From assembly GCA_017694335.1 (NCBI GenBank), contig JADIMZ010000037.1, forward strand, positions 1 to 41,385: a stretch of 41,385 bases of DNA, read 5' to 3'. Numbering within the stretch: the first letter of the stretch is position 1; each line of letters begins with the position of its first letter. Shown here in pieces: positions 8,930-16,995 of this stretch. Position numbers and translations under genes: made by a program. This DNA comes from Candidatus Pullibacteroides excrementavium (GTDB lineage: Bacteria; Bacteroidota; Bacteroidia; Bacteroidales; P3). Below the pieces are notes generated by a model, which saw nothing but the letters and a program-made list of their open reading frames with translations, was not told where the DNA came from and ran no database searches.

Positions 8930-10522
8930 ATGATGAAATTTCCAGTAGGGGTACAGACCTTTGAGAAGATTCGGGAAGACGGTTATGTCTATGTGGACAA
9001 GACTGATTTGATATACCAATTGGTCTCCATGGGGAAGATCTATGTCCTGAGCCGTCCGCGCCGTTTCGGCAAGAGCCTGCTGGTCTCCACGCTGAAGAAT
9101 TACTTCCAAGGTAGGAAGGAGCTTTTCCAAGGGCTGGCGATAGAGAGATTGGAGAAGGACTGGCTCGAATACCCCGTGTTCCATATCGACTTCAACACCA
9201 CCAACTTCCTCGAACCGGGAAATCTGGAGGCGAAGCTGAACGGCTATGTGTCGGATTGGGAGGGAATTTATGGACAAAACCCTAACTGGACAACAATCGG
9301 CGACCGCTTCGCCTACGTGCTGGCGCAGGCGCACAAGCAGCACGGCCGCCGCTGCGTGGTCCTGGTGGACGAATACGACAAGCCGATACTGGATGTATTG
9401 GACATGGACATCAAGACCCATATCCAAGGCACGGAATACCGCTTGGAGGATTGGAACCGCTCGGTGCTGAAGAGTTTCTACTCGGTCTTCAAAGGAGCGG
9501 ACGCGGACTTGCAGTTCGTGCTGCTGACGGGGGTGACCAAGTTCTCGCAGGTGAGCGTGTTCAGCGGTTTCAACCAGCCATTGGACATCAGCATGGACAA
9601 ACGCTATGAAGCGCTCTGCGGCATCACCCAGGAGGAATTAGAAAACTATTTCGCCGAACCGATCCGGGAGCTGGCCGGGCAGGAGGGCATCAGCGAGGCG
9701 GAGATGCTGCAACGCTTGAAAGACCATTACGATGGCTACCATTTCAGCACGAAACTGACCGACATCTACAACCCCTACAGCCTGCTGAGCGCCTTTGCCC
9801 AGCAGGAGCTACTCGACTACTGGTTCCGGACCGGCACGCCCACCTACCTTCTGCGGCTCTTGGCGCACAGCCACGAGAATCTGGACGAAATGACGGGCAG
9901 GTATTACGACCCCAGCGAATTCGTGGACTACAAGGCGGACGTGGAGAAGCCCCTGCCGATGATTTACCAAAGTGGCTACCTGACGATAAAAGACTACAAA
10001 CCTTCACGAGGCACTTTCCTATTGGACTTCCCCAACAAGGAAGTGAAGAAAGGCTTCGTCAGCTTAGTGGCGGCAGGCTACTGGAAACCGGAAAAGGAAA
10101 GCGTGGAGGGATGGATACAGGATTTATTGGACGCGATGGAAGCGGGCGATCCGGACACCCTGCGCGACCTTTTCACCTCCTTCCTGGCCAGCATCCCCTA
10201 CACGGCGCGGCGCAAGGAAGACCAGAAGGAGCGGGAAAGCTACTTTAACTATACCTTCTACCTGATATTCCGGATGGTGAGCGTCTATGCCACCTACATA
10301 GAAAAGGAGCAGAGCCAAGGGCGTTCCGACTGCATCGTGGAGACCCCGCAGTACGTGTACATCTTCGAGTTCAAATTGGACGGTACGGCGGACGAGGCCT
10401 TGAAGCAAATCGAGGACAAGGGCTACGCCAGACCTTACGCCGCCGACCCGCGCAAGCTCTTTAAAATCGGTGCCAGCTTCTCCTCCCAGACCGGGACGAT
10501 AGAAGAATGGAAGCAGAAATAG
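8930..10522 (+). CDS. AAA-ATPase-like/PD-(D/E)XK nuclease fusion protein (PF09820 + PF08011 type)
   Basis: A GGAGGA at 8917-8922 places the start at the ATG of 8930 (530 residues); an in-frame TTG at 8915 overlaps that site and is less likely. The N-terminus has the family's VGVQTFEKIRE...YVDKT opening and a P-loop-like RPRRFGKS (42-49). A Walker B-like LVDEYDKP (D147-E148) and the GVTKFSQVSVFSG segment follow. The C-terminus has a PD-(D/E)XK nuclease core: D467 in GRSD, then E480-F-K482. All expected residues are present, so the gene looks intact. The family is very abundant in gut Bacteroidota and its function is unsettled; mobility, DNA repair or defence roles have been suggested. It lies 76 nt after mltG. 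Confidence 0.85.
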   Translation: MMKFPVGVQTFEKIREDGYVYVDKTDLIYQLVSMGKIYVLSRPRRFGKSLLVSTLKNYFQGRKELFQGLAIERLEKDWLEYPVFHIDFNTTNFLEPGNLEAKLNGYVSDWEGIYGQNPNWTTIGDRFAYVLAQAHKQHGRRCVVLVDEYDKPILDVLDMDIKTHIQGTEYRLEDWNRSVLKSFYSVFKGADADLQFVLLTGVTKFSQVSVFSGFNQPLDISMDKRYEALCGITQEELENYFAEPIRELAGQEGISEAEMLQRLKDHYDGYHFSTKLTDIYNPYSLLSAFAQQELLDYWFRTGTPTYLLRLLAHSHENLDEMTGRYYDPSEFVDYKADVEKPLPMIYQSGYLTIKDYKPSRGTFLLDFPNKEVKKGFVSLVAAGYWKPEKESVEGWIQDLLDAMEAGDPDTLRDLFTSFLASIPYTARRKEDQKERESYFNYTFYLIFRMVSVYATYIEKEQSQGRSDCIVETPQYVYIFEFKLDGTADEALKQIEDKGYARPYAADPRKLFKIGASFSSQTGTIEEWKQK

Positions 10523-10541
10523 TTTGACTATACTGAGACAT

Positions 10542-10573
10542 GCTTGTTTTAGATGAAATTGACGTAAACAAGC
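10542..10573 (+). terminator. Hairpin after the ATPase/nuclease gene
   Basis: GCTTGTTT at 10542-10549 and AAACAAGC at 10566-10573 make a perfect 8-bp inverted repeat with a 16-nt loop, 20 nt past the stop codon. There is no strong T-run behind it, so terminator function is uncertain. A TTTGACTAT direct repeat (10523-10531 and 10584-10592) brackets it. Confidence 0.35.
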
Positions 10574-10650
10574 TTGCTCAGGATTTGACTATTGAGTTGC
10601 CTTAAAACATGATGTTTTCTTGTGCACTAGTCTTGTTTGCGGTAATGTAG

Positions 10651-10658
10651 TATCTTTG
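10651..10658 (+). promoter_or_regulatory. -7 element at the start of the glycan locus
   Basis: TATCTTTG is a perfect TAnnTTTG box 42 nt before the ATG of the acyltransferase. No TTG lies at the ideal 19-21 nt spacing, so the call rests on the -7 box and its position alone. Confidence 0.4.
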
Positions 10659-10699
10659 TCTGATAGGGCATAGGTAAGTAACTTGTGAGGAGTTTCAAG

Positions 10700-11422
10700 A
10701 TGAAAGATATAAAAAAGCTTTTGAGCAGGCTTCTGTTGTTTTTTTTGCAAGTGTATTTTCGATGGGCGAAATCTTCACGGGTATCATATAAAGCCTATAT
10801 CAATCAACATACAAGATTCGAGGATCATTGCAAGATAGGAGAGAATACATTAGTTGCTGGAGCGAAAATAGGCAGGGGATCGTATATAGGCCCTTTAGGA
10901 AATCTGACCAATGCAGAAGTGGGCCGTTTCTGTTCCATTGGCAGGAATGTCAGGATTATTGACGGGTTCCATCCTGTGCATGATTGGGTTTCCACCCATC
11001 CTGCTTTCTTTTCTGCCGCCAAACAGGCTGGATTCTCTTTTGTGAAAGAGAATCGGTTTGAGGAACATCGTTTTTTTGATGTGAGCAATCGGATTTCGGT
11101 TAAGATAGGGAATGATGTTTGGATTGGCAATAACGTTTCTATCTTTTCAGGAGTGGAAATAGGCAACGGGGCTGTTATCGCAGCAGGTGCCGTTGTCACG
11201 AAAAATGTTGATTCTTATGCGATTGTAGGGGGTGTGCCCGCAAAGAATATAGGCTATCGATTTTCTCAGGATGATATTTTCCGGATAGAAGCTTCGCGTT
11301 GGTGGGAATGGCCGATGGAAGTCTTGCAGGAAAAGGCGGATTCCTTTTCCGATGTAAAGGCCTTTTTACAGGAAATTAAAACCGAAAATCAAGATTTTAC
11401 TGGATCTAAAACCTGTTTATAA
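10700..11422 (+). CDS. Left-handed beta-helix (hexapeptide) acyltransferase
   Basis: GAGGA at 10687-10691 sets the start at the ATG of 10700 (240 residues). The body consists of hexapeptide repeats (IGENTLVAGAKIGRGSYIG, then VKIGNDVWIGNNVSIFSGVEIGNGAVIAAGAVV) ending in GGVPAKNIGYRF, the signature of CatB/xenobiotic-type O-acetyltransferases. H91 and H94, in a DGFHPVHDW loop, are candidates for the catalytic base. Such enzymes in sugar loci usually O-acetylate a glycan residue or nucleotide sugar. It is the first gene of the AT-rich part of the surface-glycan locus, ending one base before the next gene's ATG. Confidence 0.85.
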   Translation: MKDIKKLLSRLLLFFLQVYFRWAKSSRVSYKAYINQHTRFEDHCKIGENTLVAGAKIGRGSYIGPLGNLTNAEVGRFCSIGRNVRIIDGFHPVHDWVSTHPAFFSAAKQAGFSFVKENRFEEHRFFDVSNRISVKIGNDVWIGNNVSIFSGVEIGNGAVIAAGAVVTKNVDSYAIVGGVPAKNIGYRFSQDDIFRIEASRWWEWPMEVLQEKADSFSDVKAFLQEIKTENQDFTGSKTCL

Positions 11423-11423
11423 G

Positions 11424-12242
11424 ATGCAAGGTTTTCTTAAGGTAGTAGCAGACACAATAGGATCTGTTTTGAAAATGATTCTTTTAACAAGATTTCCTGT
11501 TCCGCATTCATTGTCTTTAACAGCACGGGAAATGGTCTTGTTGGGGAATGGCCCTTCGTTAAGATTGTTTTTGCAAGAGAAGCAGGATTTTATGAAAGGG
11601 AAGGAGCTGATGATGGTGAATTATGCCGCTCTTTCTGAATCATTTGAACAGCATAAGCCAAAATATTATTTGTTGCTGGATCTGGCTTTTTTCAAAAAGG
11701 AGGAAAACATCCAGAAAATATTTATTCCTTTGGCGGAGAAGACCCAATGGGAGATGAATCTTTTTGTGCCTTATTGGGCAAAGAAAATTAAGAATTGGCA
11801 GCGTCCATTGAAGAATAATAATCAAATAAAGCTGACTTTTTTCAATTCAGTGCCAGTGGAAGGATACGTTCCTTTTTGCCATTTTTGTTTCGACCGGCAG
11901 TGGGGGATGCCTCGTCCGCGTAACGTATTGGTTGCAGGTTTGATGCTGGGTATGCGATGTGGTTTTTCTACTATCTATGTGACAGGAGCTGACCACTCTT
12001 GGCTTAAGGAACTTTGGGTCGATGACAATAACGTGGTGCATACAGACAGCGCCCATTTTTATGATAAGAATGGTGCTGTGAGCACACCTACTTCCTGTGA
12101 TATGTATTTTTGGATGAACAGTTTTGCTATTGCTTTCAGATCATACAAGCAGGTGGAGCGATATGCAAGGAAGAAAGGTGTCGATATCTATAATGTTACT
12201 CCGGGTTCTTATATCGATGCGTTCAGGCGTAAGAATGTGTGA
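11424..12242 (+). CDS. GT42/DUF115-like protein, candidate nonulosonic acid transferase
   Basis: The 272-residue product opens its fold with LLGNGPSL (39-46), the nucleotide-binding signature shared by CST-I-type sialyltransferases (GT42) and the DUF115/Maf flagellin-modifying proteins. Further on are PRPRNVLVAGLMLGM and STIYVTGADHSW, which match the helix and following strand of those folds, and a histidine-containing stretch (HTDSAHFYD) where the catalytic base would lie. Both related families transfer sialic or pseudaminic acid. With a complete pseudaminic acid pathway a few genes downstream, this is my candidate for the transferase that uses CMP-pseudaminic acid. The fold assignment is from motif recognition only. 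Confidence 0.55.
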   Translation: MQGFLKVVADTIGSVLKMILLTRFPVPHSLSLTAREMVLLGNGPSLRLFLQEKQDFMKGKELMMVNYAALSESFEQHKPKYYLLLDLAFFKKEENIQKIFIPLAEKTQWEMNLFVPYWAKKIKNWQRPLKNNNQIKLTFFNSVPVEGYVPFCHFCFDRQWGMPRPRNVLVAGLMLGMRCGFSTIYVTGADHSWLKELWVDDNNVVHTDSAHFYDKNGAVSTPTSCDMYFWMNSFAIAFRSYKQVERYARKKGVDIYNVTPGSYIDAFRRKNV

Positions 12243-12284
12243 AGTTTTATGCTATGTTGTCCGTTTAACTGTTTCTGATTGACT

Positions 12285-13763
12285 ATGGCTACGGAAACTT
12301 TGAAAAGCAAGACAGCCAAAGGAGTGTTTTGGTCAAGTGCCAGCAATTTGTTATCACAAGTGGTAAACATGCTGTTTGGCTTGGTTTTGGCACGGATTCT
12401 GGCACCGGAAGATTATGGAATAGTAGGTTTGCTGACGGTGTTTACTGGTTTGGCTACAGCATTGCAAGAGTGTGGCCTGTCTTCTGCTTTGATTAATAAA
12501 AAAGATGCTTCGCAGAAAGATTACGATACTGTTTTTTGGTTTACAGCAGGGAGTAGTGTCGTGCTTTATGTGATATTGTTTTTCTGCACGCCATTGATTG
12601 CCGATTTCTATCGTATTCCGGAATTGAAGCCTTTGGGGCGAGTTGTTTTTCTGGGATTTGTATTCTCTTCATTTTGCATAGTTCCTATAGTTAAGTTACA
12701 GAAAGATTTACATATAAAGAAATTTTCTTTACTAATATTGCTGGTTACGATTCTATCCGGGCTGTGTGGCGTTGTTATGGCTTTGTGTGGACTGGCTTAT
12801 TGGGGATTGGCATTGCAATCGGTTGGGATTTTCTTTTTTAGGATGGTGTTTGTTTGGGCGGCTGTGCGATGGAAACCAACTTTTTCATTCGATTTACATT
12901 CTTTTATTTCCATGTGGCGATATGGGGTAAAGATTTTGATAAACAGGATTGTAGATACAATAAGCAATAATGTTTTGATAATTTTCCTAGGGCGGTATTA
13001 TTCTCATGCCCAGGTGGGCTACTATAACCAGGCTTCCAAGTGGAGTTACATGGCTTATTCTGTATTTTGCGGGGTTGTTACTGGCATGATGCAGCCTGTG
13101 TTTGTGCAGGCGTCTGACACGGAAGAGCGTTTGCAGCGGGTTTTCCGCAAGACGTTCCGTTTCATGGCTATGATATCGTTCGCATGCATGTTTGGCTTGG
13201 CTTTGATAGCTTCTGAATTTATAACCGTTGCCATTACGGACAAGTGGGCTCCAGCCGTTCCACTTATGCGGATTTTATGTGTGGGAGGAGCCTTTATTCC
13301 TTTGACATGGATGTGCAACACCTTGTTGTTGAGCCGGGGGAAATCGAATCTTGTTATGTGGGTGGCCATAGCGGCTTCCTGCCTGCAATTGCTGATGGTG
13401 TTTTTGTGTCATCCTTTTGGTATACAACGCATGACGATGGCTTATGTGGGCGTTCTTTTGTTGACTTTCTTATTCATACAATATATGGTTGGAAGAGAAT
13501 TGAAGGTGAATTATTTTGTATTGTTGACCGATTCCTTGTTCTTTTGTACCATAGCGGCAATCAGTATGCTTGTCACAGGATGGATAGCAGGTCATATTGA
13601 GAATATCTATGGGAGATTGGCAGGGAAAATTTTGTTGGCCGTCATGGTTTATGTATTCTTGCTTCGAATGACAGGTGCTAGGATTTATTTGGAAATGAAA
13701 GACTATTTATTGCAAATGATTCGGGCTAAATTCCATCGGAAGGATAGAGGAAAGGAGTGTTAG
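12285..13763 (+). CDS. Wzx-type polysaccharide flippase (MOP superfamily)
   Basis: The 492-residue, highly hydrophobic product begins SKTAKGVFWSSASNLLSQ and continues with LARILAPEDYG, the usual opening of PST/WzxC-like flippases. Twelve or more membrane segments are evident by eye. It should move a lipid-linked glycan across the inner membrane. The ATG at 12285 is preferred to the in-frame TTG at 12279. No Wzy polymerase, chain-length regulator or initiating sugar-phosphate transferase was seen in the window, so the unit may be short, or the remaining genes lie elsewhere. It is AT-rich like the two genes before it. Confidence 0.9.
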   Translation: MATETLKSKTAKGVFWSSASNLLSQVVNMLFGLVLARILAPEDYGIVGLLTVFTGLATALQECGLSSALINKKDASQKDYDTVFWFTAGSSVVLYVILFFCTPLIADFYRIPELKPLGRVVFLGFVFSSFCIVPIVKLQKDLHIKKFSLLILLVTILSGLCGVVMALCGLAYWGLALQSVGIFFFRMVFVWAAVRWKPTFSFDLHSFISMWRYGVKILINRIVDTISNNVLIIFLGRYYSHAQVGYYNQASKWSYMAYSVFCGVVTGMMQPVFVQASDTEERLQRVFRKTFRFMAMISFACMFGLALIASEFITVAITDKWAPAVPLMRILCVGGAFIPLTWMCNTLLLSRGKSNLVMWVAIAASCLQLLMVFLCHPFGIQRMTMAYVGVLLLTFLFIQYMVGRELKVNYFVLLTDSLFFCTIAAISMLVTGWIAGHIENIYGRLAGKILLAVMVYVFLLRMTGARIYLEMKDYLLQMIRAKFHRKDRGKEC

Positions 13764-13814
13764 AGAATATTTGTATCTTTGACTTCGCCGAAGATTGGCT
13801 ACGCCGAAGCCCCT

Positions 13815-13866
13815 GCGCCTCAGTCATGCTCAAGGAAGGAACGGCCTTGGCATGGCGTTCGGCTCG
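13815..13866 (+). repeat. Extragenic repeat, copy B1
   Basis: GCGCCTCAGTCATGCTCAAG followed by GAAGG, CCTTGGCATGGCGTTCGGCTCG repeats the block order of copy A at 2010-2075. It lacks the terminal TAnnTTTG-like box and sits in tandem with copy B2. Just upstream, CGCCGAAG occurs twice (13785-13808), and a lone TATCTTTG lies at 13774-13781 right after the flippase stop codon. Confidence 0.45.
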
Positions 13867-13881
13867 ATCGGGGCTTTGGAT

Positions 13882-13943
13882 GCGTCTCGGCAGAGCAAAT
13901 CGAGCAAGCTCGTTTGCTTTGCGCTCGACTTTCACTATCTTTG
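13882..13943 (+). repeat. Extragenic repeat, copy B2, carrying the pse promoter
   Basis: GCGTCTCGGCA, then CGAGCAAGCTCG, TTTGCTTTGCGCTCG and ACTTTCACTATCTTTG. The blocks match copy A (GCGCCTCGGCA, CAAGC, GCTCTGCGCTCG, then a TAAC box), and the unit ends exactly in the -7 box of a strong promoter. Confidence 0.5.
13913..13943 (+). promoter_or_regulatory. Promoter of the pse operon
   Basis: TTTG at 13913-13916, a spacer of exactly 19 nt and TATCTTTG at 13936-13943 match the Bacteroidota consensus fully. Transcription would begin about 18 nt before the pseB ATG. This gives the sugar-synthesis genes their own promoter, separate from the flippase group. Confidence 0.75.
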
Positions 13944-13967
13944 CCAATTTATAAGATATGTGTTAAT

Positions 13968-14984
13968 ATGTTGAATCACAAGTCGGTTTTGATTACCGGT
14001 GGAACCGGTTCGTTTGGAAAGAAGTTCGTGGAGACTATCTTGGCTCGTTATCCGGAAGTTTCTCGCATTGTTGTCTATTCCCGTGACGAGCTTAAGCAGT
14101 ATTTGATGCATCAGATGTATCCTGCCAAGGAATATCCGCAGTTGCGTTTCTTTATCGGGGATGTCCGGGATGGAGAGCGTTTGAAGCGGGCCTGCGAGGG
14201 GATAGATGTCATCATCCATGCGGCAGCCATCAAGCAAGTGGACACGGCGGAATATAATCCGGATGAATGCATAAAGACTAACGTGGATGGGGCGCGGAAC
14301 GTCATCAACGCAGCTTTGGATTGCGGAGTCAAGGAAGTAGTTGCCTTATCGACGGACAAAGCATGTGCTCCTATCAATCTTTATGGTGCTACAAAATTGG
14401 TTTCGGATAAATTGTTCGTGGCGGCTAACAATATCAAAGGGAAACGGGATGTCCGTTTTTCAGTTGTTCGATACGGGAATGTAATGGGATCTCGAGGATC
14501 CGTCATTCCTTTCTTTTTGAGCCAGCGTGACAAGGGAGTGATACCTATCACGCATGCGGAAATGACCCGGTTCAATATCTCCTTGCAGGAGGGTGTGGAC
14601 TTGGTCATGTATGCGATTGGACATCACATAGGAGGAGAGATTTTTGTTCCTAAGATTCCATCGTATCGAATTATGGATGTAGCTAAAGCTATTGCCCCCA
14701 ATGCACGGTGTGAAATTGTCGGGATTCGACCGGGAGAAAAACTGCATGAAGAGATGATAACCGTGACCGATGCCATGCATACGATTGACATAGGGCCGTA
14801 TTATGCTATTCTTCCGTCCGTTTCGTATTGCCATGCCAAGGAAGATTACACGAGACACTACGATGCCAAGCCGGTATCGGAGAAGTTTGCCTATACTTCG
14901 GATAATAATACGGAATGGGAGACGGTGGAAAGTCTGCGGGAGAAGATCAAGAAATACGTGGATCCAAATTTTGAAGCGAGATGA
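13968..14984 (+). CDS. pseB: UDP-N-acetylglucosamine 4,6-dehydratase (inverting)
   Basis: PseB carries out the first step to pseudaminic acid: dehydration of UDP-GlcNAc with inversion at C5. The 338-residue product has the NADP-binding TGGTGSFG (10-17), the D130-K131 pair in STDKA and Y139-x3-K143 in LYGATK, matching the Asp/Lys/Tyr catalytic set of PseB/FlaA1. The ATG at 13968 is used because the protein then starts at the conserved LNHKSVLITGGTG; an upstream extension would run through the repeat DNA. It overlaps pseC by 4 nt (ATGA), so the two are translationally coupled. Confidence 0.95.
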   Translation: MLNHKSVLITGGTGSFGKKFVETILARYPEVSRIVVYSRDELKQYLMHQMYPAKEYPQLRFFIGDVRDGERLKRACEGIDVIIHAAAIKQVDTAEYNPDECIKTNVDGARNVINAALDCGVKEVVALSTDKACAPINLYGATKLVSDKLFVAANNIKGKRDVRFSVVRYGNVMGSRGSVIPFFLSQRDKGVIPITHAEMTRFNISLQEGVDLVMYAIGHHIGGEIFVPKIPSYRIMDVAKAIAPNARCEIVGIRPGEKLHEEMITVTDAMHTIDIGPYYAILPSVSYCHAKEDYTRHYDAKPVSEKFAYTSDNNTEWETVESLREKIKKYVDPNFEAR

Positions 14985-16141
14985 GACGGAACATACCATA
15001 CGGCCACCAGCAGATAACGGAAGAGGATATTGCGGCGGTGGTGGAGACCTTGAAGTCGGATTACCTGACCCAGGGCCCGAAGATAGGAGAATTTGAGAAG
15101 AAATTTGCCGCCTATGTGGATGCCTCGTATGCATTGGCGGTTGACAATGCCACATCGGGTCTGCATTTGGCCGCCAAGGCATTGGGAGTCAAAGAAGGGG
15201 TGAAAGTGATTGTGACTCCTATCACGTTCGCATCTTCAGCCAACTGCGTGAAGTTTTGCGGTGGGGATGTGGTATTCTGCGATATTGATCCGGATACGTA
15301 TCTGATGGACATCAAGAAATTGGAGAAGATGTTGGCATCTTCACCCCATGGGACATATTCCGGGATTATTCCAGTGGATTTTGGCGGCTACCCGCACAAG
15401 ATGGATGAGTACAGGGAATTGGCTGACCGTTACGGTTTGTGGATATTGGAAGATGCTTGTCATGCACCGGGCGCGGCGTTCCAAGCCAAGGACGGGAGCT
15501 GGCAGAAAACCGGGAACAGCCGGTATGCCGATGCTACGGTCTTTTCCTTCCACCCGGTCAAGCATATCACTACGGGTGAAGGTGGCATGGTGACAACGCG
15601 GAACGAAGCTTTGTACAAGAAAATGACCTTGTACCGGACGCACGGTATTACCAAAGATCCGGATTTGTTGCAAAAGAACGATGGCGGATGGTATTACGAG
15701 ATGGTGGATTTGGGCTACAATTATAGGATTACGGACTTCCAAGCGGCCTTGGGCATGTCCCAGCTGGACCGGGCTGAGATAGGGATAGTTAGGCGGCAGG
15801 AGATAGCCAGGAAATATAACGAGGCCTTTGCAGAGGCGGCTTCCATCAGGATTCCGTTTGTAGGACAAGGAATCAGGCATGCCTACCATTTGTATGTGAT
15901 TCAGGTGCCAGACAGATTAGGTTTGTATAATCATCTTCGTTCCAAAGGAATTTTTGCCCAAATTCATTACATACCATTGCATTTGCAGCCGTATTATCGC
16001 CAGTTTGGAAGCAAAGAAGGCGATTGCCCGGTAGCGGAAAGCTATTACACTCACTGTCTGAGTCTTCCTGTGTTCCCGACCTTGCCGGAAGAAGATCAGG
16101 ATTTTGTGATAGAATCTGTGTTGGAATTTGAGAAGAAGTAA
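14981..16141 (+). CDS. pseC: UDP-4-amino-4,6-dideoxy-N-acetyl-beta-L-altrosamine transaminase
   Basis: The 386-residue PLP enzyme of the DegT/DnrJ/EryC1 group opens with IPYGHQQITEEDIAAVVETLKSD, has EDACHAPGA, and carries the PLP lysine K194 in SFHPVKHITTGEGG. These are PseC features. It aminates the keto-sugar made by PseB, using glutamate as donor. Start and stop overlap its neighbours' signals: 4 nt with pseB, and 2 nt between its stop codon and the next ATG. It is somewhat richer in GC than the flippase group. Confidence 0.94.
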   Translation: MRRNIPYGHQQITEEDIAAVVETLKSDYLTQGPKIGEFEKKFAAYVDASYALAVDNATSGLHLAAKALGVKEGVKVIVTPITFASSANCVKFCGGDVVFCDIDPDTYLMDIKKLEKMLASSPHGTYSGIIPVDFGGYPHKMDEYRELADRYGLWILEDACHAPGAAFQAKDGSWQKTGNSRYADATVFSFHPVKHITTGEGGMVTTRNEALYKKMTLYRTHGITKDPDLLQKNDGGWYYEMVDLGYNYRITDFQAALGMSQLDRAEIGIVRRQEIARKYNEAFAEAASIRIPFVGQGIRHAYHLYVIQVPDRLGLYNHLRSKGIFAQIHYIPLHLQPYYRQFGSKEGDCPVAESYYTHCLSLPVFPTLPEEDQDFVIESVLEFEKK

Positions 16142-16143
16142 AG

Positions 16144-16992
16144 ATGGCAGCGTTGGCATTGGGAACAGTACAATTTGGCTTGAATTATGGTATTCATAAT
16201 ACAAGCGGCCAGGTGCCTGTGGATGAGGTATGTTCTATTTTGGAACATGCTTTTGCCAAAGGGATAGATGTATTAGACACTTCGGCTGCATACGGGGATA
16301 GTGAGAAGGCTTTGGGGACTTCTTTGTTAGTTCGGCAAGGTGCTTTTAAAATTGTCTCCAAATACCCCAGATCAAGAGACAGTGTTGAAGATGTTCTATC
16401 AGTCACATTGGCCAAATTGGGTCTTTCCTCCATATACGGGTATATGATACATCATTTCGATTTTTACAAGGCATACCCTGAAGTGTGGCAAAAGATGAAA
16501 TTATTGAAAGAGGAGGGGGTGGTGGCAAAGATTGGCTTTTCCTTGTATAATCCGGAGGAATTGGAGTTTTTATTGGAAAGGGATCTGACGTTAGATATAG
16601 TACAGTTTCCTTATAATTTATTAGACAGGCGTTTTTCCCCTTATCTTTCTGTATTGAAAGGGATGGGGACGGAAATACATACACGTTCGGTTTTTCTTCA
16701 GGGATTATTTTTTTGCGAACCGGATTCCTTGCGGGATAGATTGCAGCCGTTAAGGCCTTATTTGGAAAGAATAAATAAATTTTGTGTGGATTATGGTGTA
16801 GAGAAGAAGACATTGGCTTTGCGAGCAGTTTTAGATAACCCTTATATCGACCGGGTATTGATTGGTGTTGACAGTGTGGCGCAGTTGGATCAGGATATAG
16901 AAGCTTCTGTAGGGGATAGGTTCGATATGGGGCAGCTTTTGCAGGAACTGGATGTAAAAGAAAAGATATTGTTGAATCCTTCAAATTGGTGA
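16144..16992 (+). CDS. Aldo/keto reductase in the pse operon
   Basis: The 282-residue product is a TIM-barrel aldo/keto reductase with the tetrad D45 (LDTSAAYG), Y50, K73 (VSKYP) and a histidine at 103/104 (MIHHFD). It also has a late segment (RVLIGVDSVAQLDQDI) like the NADPH-binding part of the family. Classic CMP-pseudaminic acid synthesis needs no such enzyme, so it may reduce or epimerise a side product or create a pseudaminic acid derivative. It is tightly packed in the operon. Members of this family occur next to nonulosonic acid genes in other bacteria; the substrate cannot be read from the sequence. Confidence 0.85.
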   Translation: MAALALGTVQFGLNYGIHNTSGQVPVDEVCSILEHAFAKGIDVLDTSAAYGDSEKALGTSLLVRQGAFKIVSKYPRSRDSVEDVLSVTLAKLGLSSIYGYMIHHFDFYKAYPEVWQKMKLLKEEGVVAKIGFSLYNPEELEFLLERDLTLDIVQFPYNLLDRRFSPYLSVLKGMGTEIHTRSVFLQGLFFCEPDSLRDRLQPLRPYLERINKFCVDYGVEKKTLALRAVLDNPYIDRVLIGVDSVAQLDQDIEASVGDRFDMGQLLQELDVKEKILLNPSNW

Positions 16993-16995
16993 GAG

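Noticed and set aside
13779..13967. An upstream in-frame extension of pseB
   Set aside because: It would translate the extragenic repeat and the pse promoter. The conserved PseB start is at 13968, after the promoter.
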